NCBI GenBank assembly: GCA_039621445.1 | Contig: CP154956.1 | Coordinates: forward strand, 3,656,170 to 3,720,169 | DNA from: Euglena gracilis | Taxonomy: Eukaryota; Euglenida; Euglenophyceae; Euglenales | Direction: 5' to 3' | Length of the DNA stretch: 64,000 nt | Shown here: positions 34,640 to 41,679 of the stretch, one piece after another | Numbering within the stretch: the first letter of the stretch is position 1 | How the letters are laid out: each line of letters opens with the position of its first letter | Program-made: the position numbers and the translations under genes | Notes under the pieces: model-generated | What the model saw: the letters and a program-made list of their open reading frames with translations, nothing else | The model's database searches: none | What the model was told of the DNA's origin: nothing

Positions 34640-35600
34640 TCAGCCTGTTGCCTTTTAATTTTATGCGTAGGGCTCGTGTGTGCTGTCTTCTGCTCTTGTA
34701 CGCTTTTTGATGTGTGTGCCTTCCCACGCCATTGGGAGTGTGTTTCCCATGCTGTCTGTTGGGGGCAACATTGGTAACTGTGGTCCTTGTGGACCAGTGG
34801 GGCGACGGCAGTACAGTTGGGGTTTTTTGGGGACCCCCCCCCTCCCCCCCTCCTGTACAGTTGGGATTTTTGGCACCCCCCCCCTAGTGCCGACCCGTCA
34901 GAGACAGATGAAAATTTTGACACCAAAAATGGCCTTTTTAGACGAAAAAAAGGCCCTAAAAAATTTTTCCGGCGCCTTCGGCGCCGGTTTTTGGCTAATT
35001 TTTGAGGGGGGGGTTGGCAGTACAGTTGGGACCCCAGGACACTCCCCCCCCCTGTGTTGAGACAGTACAGCAAAAAGTGCCAAAAAATGCAAAAAAACTG
35101 ACCTCGGGACCCCCCCCCCTGCCAAAGCTCCAGTGTCTATTGTCAGTCTGAGTTGTGCGGCCACCGTTTTCATGAAGTCTTCTGCTACACCACATCTGTC
35201 GCCTTTTTGCGGAAAATACAACCATCAAACCGACCAAATCTGAGAGGGTGAAACACTTCTGGCAATCACTTTCTGTCTGCATCATTCCTTCAGTAGTTAT
35301 TCCACTCCATGGGTGGAGAACAAGAGGTTTGAAACCCCAGCGGAATTTTTCACACGCTGTTGAGTAATTGGTGATTTTTGCTTGTTCTTCTCGAAGTAGC
35401 TTTTTTTTCCGTTTTCAGGAGATGGACGTGCCGTAGAAATTTTGGTCGGTGATGCCTAATTCAATAAAATTGTCAAGCAGATTCTTAATTTTGAGGATTT
35501 TGAGGCGGCCGGCCTGAGGATTCCTAATAGGCCCGGATGTTCAGTGCCGGAACCTGGCGACCCTGCAAGCGCGTAAGGCCACAGGGTCCAGGGTTTCGAG
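34640..35600. other. Stretch without recognised genes
   Basis: Contains a GGCGCC-TTC-GGCGCC hairpin (34971-34985) in A/T tracts flanked by C runs and TACAGTTGGG phrases repeated at 34812, 34856 and 35022. No coding signal. Confidence 0.5.
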
Positions 35601-35601
35601 T

Positions 35602-35802
35602 ATGCTGCATCCATTATGCCTATTGCTGAAGCTGAACTCCGATATTGATTTGGAAGATGAAATGATCATCTTGAGGAGAAGGCAAAGGGAATTGGGGAAC
35701 CGGTGTTGGAATTGGCCAATTTACCACAGCGGCGACGCTTCCGGCCTGCCCACCGGGACTCACTCGTCTTTTCCCTTGGACATGACTAATGCCAAGGTTT
35801 AA
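35602..35802 (+). other. Short open frame of unknown nature
   Basis: A 66-codon frame starting LHPLCLLLKLNSDIDLEDEM with an acidic then Arg-rich stretch. It ends just before an (AAC)6 run (35802-35819) that may be the microsatellite tail of a lost element. No confident family. Confidence 0.2.
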
Positions 35803-36170
35803 CAACAACAACAACAACAATGCTTAATGCTTGAGCAGGCGACGACGCCAAGTACTTCCTAATACGCAAATACGCAGCCACCTGCGAACACCTTGGGTGG
35901 ACGTTCATCCCTTTGGTGGTGGACTGCTTTGGGGGTATGGGGGAGCAAGCAGCAGCCTTCATCTCGATATGCCTCCGCACCGTACTGGCTCAAACATATA
36001 CTTCTCAACGACGATCATCCGAGGCCTCTGTGTGGCAAACCCTGAGTTTCATGGCAAGAGAAGTGGCCCGCCAGGAGCCATCTGGAGCAGTGGATCCCAC
36101 CACCCACAGCCCATATGCGATGAAGTGAACAAAGGTGACGTACCACTTCCCCATCCCATCCCTCAACAAA

Positions 36171-36291
<121 letters not shown>

Positions 36292-36491
36292 GGCCACGAT
36301 GACCCCTCATCCACTATGCCTCTCCGCCCCTCATCCCCAACGCACCTCACGCAACACCCTCCCTACGTCCCCTCGCCTCTAAGCCCCCTCTGCATCCATA
36401 TCCGCTCGGCTCCCAACGCCTTACCCCTTACCCCGTACATCGGACAGACCGCTGCTTCTGTATATAGCCCTTCCCCCTTGAACACTCAAAT

Positions 36492-36539
36492 CTAGTAGGC
36501 TGTGCCACTGGTCGGAGGACTCGGTTCGCCCCACCACCG
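36492..36539 (+). other. Structured 3' tail T2 (two hairpins)
   Basis: Hairpin 1: CTAGT/ACTGG with inner GGC-TGT-GCC. Hairpin 2: CGGAGG/CCACCG with a 15-nt loop containing GGTTCGCCCC. Each outer stem carries one change from the other copies. It is probably the RNA end recognised by the element's reverse transcriptase (inference from known 3'-end recognition in some non-LTR elements). Confidence 0.65.
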
Positions 36540-36599
36540 GGGTCATTCAAGGCAGAGCATACGCCTGGTAATTCCTAATTTGGTGGCAGAAAATTAGAC

Positions 36600-36837
36600 G
36601 CCCCCCCCCTAGCACTATATATTGAAGATGAGCCTCGCTCATTTTCCACTTACCTCTGACCTCTCACCCATTCACGCAACACCTCTCTGTAAAACACCTC
36701 AGTATAGCAACCCGCGACCTGTGGCGGCACAGGGAGTCATGAGGAGGTTCTCCTTGTGGCGAGGGCCAAAAGAGACGTTTCCCTGGGCCCGGGGCACGGT
36801 CAGGGTGAAGCTGTGCTACCCACCGTGATTGGAATGG
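36600..36837 (+). other. Insert between direct repeats GAAAATTAGAC-like
   Basis: GAAAATTAGAC at 36589-36599 and GGAAAATTAGAC ending at 36848 bracket 240 bp. This contains a hairpin ATGAGC-CTC-GCTCAT (36628-36642) followed by TTTTCCAC, exactly the context of the E3 3' UTR hairpin at 44232. It is likely a truncated 3' UTR insertion at the E2 5' border. Confidence 0.5.
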
Positions 36838-36843
36838 AAAATT

Positions 36844-36880
36844 AGACTTTCTGAGTGTCTATTTTTTTTCGTTCGCATAT
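36844..36880 (+). promoter_or_regulatory. 5' end of element E2 (shared with E4)
   Basis: AGACTTTCTGAGTGTCTATT, a T run and CGTTC are shared with 44364-44400, and similarity continues about 60 bp (GAAAGCCCC). AGAC/GTCT can pair. Non-LTR elements carry internal promoters at their first bases, so this is the probable element start and promoter; that role is inferred. Confidence 0.6.
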
Positions 36881-37082
36881 CATGTCGGACAACTGAAAGC
36901 CCCTGGTGGGGTTCAAGCTTTGAACTACCTGAAGTTCCAACCTACAACTCAAGTCATTGAAGTATTGAAGTTTGACCTGACTGCAGCACAAGCCCGACAC
37001 AGAAGTACAAGTCCGAGATACAGTACAGTACAGACAACTACTGGAGTGGTTCATCTCCTTGCGGTTGTTGCAGCAGCACAAC

Positions 37083-38009
37083 ATGATCTGCTACACCAGT
37101 TGGGTGGAAGTATTATCCCTGTTTCACTATACTTTGCTGTACCACCTGTGCTGTAACATAGCGTTCACTGTTCCAACCCGCACTATGGCCCCAGGGCCTT
37201 ATAAACATTTCACAGAGTTGGCCCCAGGGCCCCAGACTTTTGCCATGATGCTCCCAGAGTCTGGCCCAGGGCTCAACACATTTCAAACCAAATCTGGCAC
37301 AGAAACGTTTTTCAGAGATGTTGCCCCAGGGCCCAAGGTTTCAGCCATGATGCTGTCAAATTTTGCCCCAGGGCTCAACACATTTCAAGCCAAAACTGGC
37401 ACAGAAAAGTTTTTCAGAGATGTGGTCCCAGGGCCCCAGACTTTTGCCATGATGGTGTCAAATTTTGCCACAGGGATCAATACATTTCCAACCAACTCTG
37501 GCACAGAAAAGTTTTTCAGAGATGTTGCCCCAGGGCCCAAGGCTTCAGCCATGATGCTGTCAAACTTTGCCCCAGGGCTCAACACATTTCAAGCCAAAAC
37601 TGGCACAGAAAAGTTTTTCAGAGATGTGGCCCCAGGGCCCCAGACTTTTGCCATGATGCTGTCAAATTTTGCCACAGGGATCAACACATTTCCAACCAAC
37701 TCTGGCACAGAAAAGTTTTTCAGAGATGTTGCCCCAGGGCCCAAGGCTTCAGCCATGATGCAGTCAGATTTTGTCGCAGGGCCCAACACATTTCAAGCCA
37801 AAACTGGCACAGAAAAGATTTTCACAGATGTGGCCCAACACATTTCAAGCCAAAACGGGCACAGAAAAGTTTTTCACAGATGTGGCCCCAGGGCCCAAGG
37901 CTTCAGCCATGACGCTGCCCAACTTTGCCCCAGGGCTCAGCAGATTTCCAGCCAAAACAGCTCGGCGTTTCCACCGTCGGGGAAGAGGCGGGCTACTTTC
38001 CTGCGGTGA
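37083..38009 (+). CDS. E2 leader ORF with 34-residue tandem repeats
   Basis: The first ATG is at 37083. The N-terminus (about residues 1-35) is hydrophobic and signal-peptide-like (VEVLSLFHYTLLYHLCC). It is followed by six 34-residue repeats of the form NTFQAKTGTEKFFRDVAPGP then a variable Q/K-containing AMM-SNFA half. Alternate repeats resemble each other more, giving a 68-residue higher-order unit. Nucleotide unit starts are 37275, 37377, 37479, 37581, 37683, 37785, then 37837. The 52-bp last step means a 50-bp deletion, which throws this frame out of register with the RT frame. Downstream of it the repeat resumes in the 37771-41211 frame and runs into the 2A motif. Ancestrally the leader was probably one polyprotein with the RT. 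Confidence 0.75.
   Translation: MICYTSWVEVLSLFHYTLLYHLCCNIAFTVPTRTMAPGPYKHFTELAPGPQTFAMMLPESGPGLNTFQTKSGTETFFRDVAPGPKVSAMMLSNFAPGLNTFQAKTGTEKFFRDVVPGPQTFAMMVSNFATGINTFPTNSGTEKFFRDVAPGPKASAMMLSNFAPGLNTFQAKTGTEKFFRDVAPGPQTFAMMLSNFATGINTFPTNSGTEKFFRDVAPGPKASAMMQSDFVAGPNTFQAKTGTEKIFTDVAQHISSQNGHRKVFHRCGPRAQGFSHDAAQLCPRAQQISSQNSSAFPPSGKRRATFLR
37186..37990 (+). repeat. 102-bp tandem array
   Basis: Seven units plus partial ends, spaced exactly 102 bp apart apart from one shortened to 52 bp, with a 204-bp alternating super-repeat. The unit length is a multiple of three and preserves coding, so expansion has been tolerated as protein. Confidence 0.9.
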
Positions 38010-41000
38010 CGTGGAACAAAACCCTGGCCCACGGACAGGGTGGCCAACAAAAAGAGGCCGCCAAACCCGAAGGCCAGGTGCTGCTCTTTCACGGCCAACA
38101 GAAAATGGGACCAACCTGGACCCGGACTTATCGGTGGCCATTGAATTGGATGAACCATTGCCTGCCCCTGCGGCGCCCACGTCAGCCCCGGTCACAGCAA
38201 CGGCAGCTATGGAAACAGATGACCCACCCCAGCAATTTCTGCCGGGCTTCAGAAGGCCTGGGACCCCCTTCTCACAACGCTGTCCGACGCTCGAACCAAC
38301 CTGGGATGACATCGCAAACGACCTCAGGGGCACGGTCTCACACATCCCTCGTGGCGCCGTACAGGCAGTCTCTCAACTCTATACCTCTCTTCTGAAGGCC
38401 TACAACAGACACCCTTCATGGGAGTCCTTACACGCACTCTGGTGCATGCCCAAGGCAGTGCTGGCGCCACTGCCACGCGCTGGCAGGAATCACTGGGCTC
38501 AATTGGGAAGGGCCATCAGTACGAGGGCACAAGCCTACCTTACACAGCCGGCCGCCGTCTCCTTGCAGAACTCAAAAAAGCCGGCCGTAAACCCAGCCTC
38601 CTCTGTATCCACCCGATCCTCCGCAAACCGAGCGGAGGAGGTCCAGACAGAACGGTTTATCCGTCGCATGGAGACGCTGGTGGCGAGAGGAGCCGTGGGC
38701 AAGGCATGCCAGTTACTTCTCTCCGAAGGGGTCCAGGATGCGGCTCACCCCGCTGTGCGGGAGAGATTACGCCGAATGCACCCGACAGAGGAAGAACCAG
38801 GAAGGGGCCCTGCCACAAGGTTAAAACCACCCTCCCGTTGCGAGGACTTGGCGGATGACCGCCGCATGGTGAAACAGGCAGTACGGAGCTTCGGCCCTGA
38901 ATCATCCGCAGGCCCTTCAGGACTGCGACCTGAACACCTGAAGTCCCTCCTCAGTGATGAAGCTGGAAGCTTTGCAGAAGACCTCCTGGACGAGTTGACA
39001 GAATTTGTCTTCGGTTGTATCCTGAAGGGAATCCCTGATGGACCAGCGCAAGTGCTATGTGCTGCACGCCTCACGCCACTCCGCAAAACAAAAACAGGGA
39101 CCGGCACACCCACCGAACCCGTAAACAAAACCTCCCCTGAAGAAGAAGGCACACGGCCCATTGCCGCCGGGGAAACCCTCCAACGCCTGGGGGCAAAAGT
39201 GCTAATGCGCCACCCAGAAGTCCGCCGCTCCCTGGCTACCGCCTTACCACAACAGCTGGGGGTAGGGGTACCGGACGCATGTGCTTTGATAGCCATGGGC
39301 ATTCAGCAGATAGTTGACGGACCGTCCCATATCGGAAAGGTTGACTGGGGGTTACTCCAGCTGGATTTCTCAAATGCATTCAATTGCGTATCAAGAGAGA
39401 ATTTGCTGGCCGAGGTCGCCGATAGATGTCCCCCCCTGCTGCCGTGGCTGGAGAGCTGCTACGCACGCCATTCTCAGTTGTATCTGGGAAAGACATCCCT
39501 CCGAAGCAAGTCTGGTGTGCAGCAAGGGGACCCGTGCGGGCCGGCCGCTTTTGCCCTCGGGATACAGCCACTGCTGGACAAACTGCAAGGCATCGTGGGC
39601 TGGCAAGCCTGGTACCTAGACGATGCCCACATCATGGGCACACCGGAGCAGCTTGAGAGGGCAGTTCGGTTGATTGTGTCTGAGGGACCACGAATTGGTG
39701 TAGGTCTTAACTTGGCGAAATGCAGACTGTGGGGTCCAGCCTTTGTGGAGCACGGAGAAGGCATCCTTCAGGGCATCCCGGTCGAACCTTTCACAGCCGG
39801 CACCGGCATTCGCGCACTGGGCGCGCCTGTTTGCCACCCGGGTGGAACGCCTGAATTTGCCTCCCTCCTTTGGGAGGAGCGCCTCACCGGGGTCCGGAAG
39901 GCGTGCCACCTGATACAATTGGTGCCGTCACCGCATCTACAATTCACCGTGCTCAGGCAATGCCTTGATGCGTGCAAAGTGAATGATTTGCTGCGAACCA
40001 CGCGCCTCTCGGGGGCAAAAATACAGTGCCATTCCTTCTCCAGCATCCTACGGGACACAATGTCGGTCATCACTGCCCGCCCAATGGACGACAAACAATG
40101 GGCACAAGCCTCACTTCCTGTCCGCTTGGGAGGACTGGGGATCCGAGACCCAGAAGTAGCCAGAACACCGGCCAGATGGGCAGCTATCCTGGATTTCCTC
40201 TCCCGAGTGGACAGCACTTTGGGCCTACCGGAAGGTTGCCCCCAGCTTCCACGAGACTATCGCGAGACGGGCTTGCTAATTTCGGGCCTCACCAAAGGGT
40301 TGGCACCTCTCACTTACATCCTTGCGGACCCAAGCAAAGTGAGCTCCTTGTCCCCAACAATAACGAGACAGAAATTCTGGACAGATGAGGTCGTAAAAGT
40401 ACGGGCTGACCTACTTTTGGGCAGCTTTGGAGGAAACGATGCAGTCCGTTTTGCCTGCCAACGGAAGCCGCACGCCATGGCCTGGGCCGCGGTTAATCCC
40501 TCTGCTCCTCTAAAAACGCTCATTCCACCTGCCGAATTCAGAGCGCTGACGCAATGGTCCCTAGGGTGTGCAATTTGCCCGACAATGCCAGACGGTTCCT
40601 TGCCAGAATGCCCCCGTTGCCACCAGCAAATGGACGTTGGGGGGAATCACCTTGTCTGCTGCCCAAAAAACAACACTTTGCGGCGACATGGTGCCCTCCA
40701 AACGTTTGTCCTGGAGCTTGCAAGGAAAGCGGGATTCATGGCCCGAAGAGAAGAGGTGGCAGACAACCGAACAAGGCCCGGTGATGTCTTCATTACCAGA
40801 TATGATGCTGACGGACCCGCAGCAGTGGATGTCACGGTGCGTCACCCACTCCAGCCAGCCAATCCGGTCTCCACAAAAGAAGCTGTAGCACGGTGGCACG
40901 AACTACAGGAAACCGAAAAATGCCGCAAATACGCTGCCACCTGCGAACGCCTTGGGTGGACGTTCATCCCTTTCGTGCTGGACTGCTTTGGGGGCGTGGG

Positions 41001-41211
41001 GGAGCAGGCTGCAACCTTCATCACCAAATGCCTCCGCACTGTATTGGCTCAAACAGATGTTTCCCAACGACGCTCATCTGAAGCCTCCGTCTGGCAAACC
41101 CTGAGTCTCACATTGGCAAGAGAAGTGGCCCGCCAGCTGGCATGGGGTGCGGTGGCGGAGCCATCTGGAGCGGTGGATCCAACCACCCATAGCCCATATG
41201 CAATGGTGTGA
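37771..41211 (+). CDS. E2: non-LTR retrotransposon polyprotein, uninterrupted
   Basis: Numbering residues from 37771, the layout is as follows: the last leader repeat; 2A motif GDVEQNPGP (79-87); a Pro/Thr-rich linker; and a conserved N-terminal domain (about 185-260, IPRGAVQAVSQLY ... NHWAQLGRAI). The reverse transcriptase has motif A LDFSNAFN (531-538), motif B GVQQGDP (582-588) and motif C YLDD (615-618). A zinc knuckle follows, C947-x2-C950, H960 and following C. The restriction-like endonuclease has RPGD (1002-1005) and D1020, a D-x14-D spacing in a PD-(D/E)XK context. The protein ends at THSPYAMV. It copies its RNA into nicked chromosomal DNA. The 2A would separate the leader from the RT by ribosome skipping. 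No APE domain is present. The true start is upstream; the first codon of this frame is not a real start. Apart from the leader frameshift the frame is open, so this is the youngest-looking copy. Confidence 0.9.
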   Translation: MSQGPTHFKPKLAQKRFSQMWPNTFQAKTGTEKFFTDVAPGPKASAMTLPNFAPGLSRFPAKTARRFHRRGRGGLLSCGDVEQNPGPRTGWPTKRGRQTRRPGAALSRPTENGTNLDPDLSVAIELDEPLPAPAAPTSAPVTATAAMETDDPPQQFLPGFRRPGTPFSQRCPTLEPTWDDIANDLRGTVSHIPRGAVQAVSQLYTSLLKAYNRHPSWESLHALWCMPKAVLAPLPRAGRNHWAQLGRAISTRAQAYLTQPAAVSLQNSKKPAVNPASSVSTRSSANRAEEVQTERFIRRMETLVARGAVGKACQLLLSEGVQDAAHPAVRERLRRMHPTEEEPGRGPATRLKPPSRCEDLADDRRMVKQAVRSFGPESSAGPSGLRPEHLKSLLSDEAGSFAEDLLDELTEFVFGCILKGIPDGPAQVLCAARLTPLRKTKTGTGTPTEPVNKTSPEEEGTRPIAAGETLQRLGAKVLMRHPEVRRSLATALPQQLGVGVPDACALIAMGIQQIVDGPSHIGKVDWGLLQLDFSNAFNCVSRENLLAEVADRCPPLLPWLESCYARHSQLYLGKTSLRSKSGVQQGDPCGPAAFALGIQPLLDKLQGIVGWQAWYLDDAHIMGTPEQLERAVRLIVSEGPRIGVGLNLAKCRLWGPAFVEHGEGILQGIPVEPFTAGTGIRALGAPVCHPGGTPEFASLLWEERLTGVRKACHLIQLVPSPHLQFTVLRQCLDACKVNDLLRTTRLSGAKIQCHSFSSILRDTMSVITARPMDDKQWAQASLPVRLGGLGIRDPEVARTPARWAAILDFLSRVDSTLGLPEGCPQLPRDYRETGLLISGLTKGLAPLTYILADPSKVSSLSPTITRQKFWTDEVVKVRADLLLGSFGGNDAVRFACQRKPHAMAWAAVNPSAPLKTLIPPAEFRALTQWSLGCAICPTMPDGSLPECPRCHQQMDVGGNHLVCCPKNNTLRRHGALQTFVLELARKAGFMARREEVADNRTRPGDVFITRYDADGPAAVDVTVRHPLQPANPVSTKEAVARWHELQETEKCRKYAATCERLGWTFIPFVLDCFGGVGEQAATFITKCLRTVLAQTDVSQRRSSEASVWQTLSLTLAREVARQLAWGAVAEPSGAVDPTTHSPYAMV
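38005..38031 (+). other. 2A-like ribosome-skipping motif, E2
   Basis: Encodes GDVEQNPGP preceded by GRGGLLSC, an exact match to the D-V/I-E-x-N-P-G-P consensus. In known 2A peptides the ribosome fails to join the last G and P, releasing the upstream protein and continuing. Translation from the leader through this point would make two products. Confidence 0.85.
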
Positions 41212-41274
41212 GCAAAGATGACCTACCACTCTCCCGTACCATCCCTCCAAAAAAAAAACCCCACACGCACACAC

Positions 41275-41316
<42 letters not shown>

Positions 41317-41400
41317 AGCCACCACGCCCTCCGCCTCTCACCCCCAACGCACCTCACACAACATCCGCCAAGTTTCTCCTCGCCCCTCCGTCTCCCCTGC
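41212..41400 (+). other. E2 3' UTR, cut short by the next element
   Basis: A run of A, CCCCACACG and a CA tract (41271-41316), then C-rich sequence colinear with the E1 3' UTR up to about 41395. There it stops at the start of unrelated sequence. The two-hairpin tail of E2 is missing. Confidence 0.7.
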
Positions 41401-41664
41401 TACCTGGCGGGGGATGTACTTGTGCTGGTGCTTTTGTCTGAGGTAGTCTTCATAGTCTTCTTCTGCTTGCCGTTTTCTTTTTCCCGGTCGACCTTCCTCC
41501 ACCTTGTCGGCCAGGGCTTCAACCTTGCTCGCCAATGCCATCATATTCTGGGCCACCAGGCCCACTTGGTCCAGCACCGAAGTCAATTTTTTGTTGAGGA
41601 TGACGTTGTCCAGCGGCACTTCCAGCACAGCTGGTGGGTCTTCTGGGGCCGCGGCCCCCGACAT
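41398..41664 (-). CDS. Minus-strand coiled-coil coding fragment
   Basis: From an ATG at 41664 the minus strand reads MSGAAAPEDPPAVLEV, then about 45 residues with heptad hydrophobics (LDNVILNKKLTSVLDQVGLV ... MALASKVEALADKVEE), then a basic KRKRQ segment and an acidic/Tyr stretch. Composition and heptads look like real protein. It lies back-to-back with the plus-strand E3 RT. It could be an inverted 5' segment of E3, as twin priming produces in L1, or the remnant of another element. The family is unknown. Confidence 0.5.
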
Positions 41665-41679
41665 GGCGGATATGCGGAG

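Noticed and set aside
35602-35802. N-terminus of a Harbinger-type transposase or nuclease
   Set aside because: An acidic-then-basic start is suggestive, but there is no catalytic region and the frame ends after 66 codons.
37186-37990. CRISPR-like direct repeat array
   Set aside because: Units are contiguous 102-bp coding repeats without unique spacers, in a eukaryotic retrotransposon leader.
38100-38900. APE endonuclease domain between 2A and RT
   Set aside because: I looked for the usual N, E and SDH signatures and found none; the region holds a different conserved domain.
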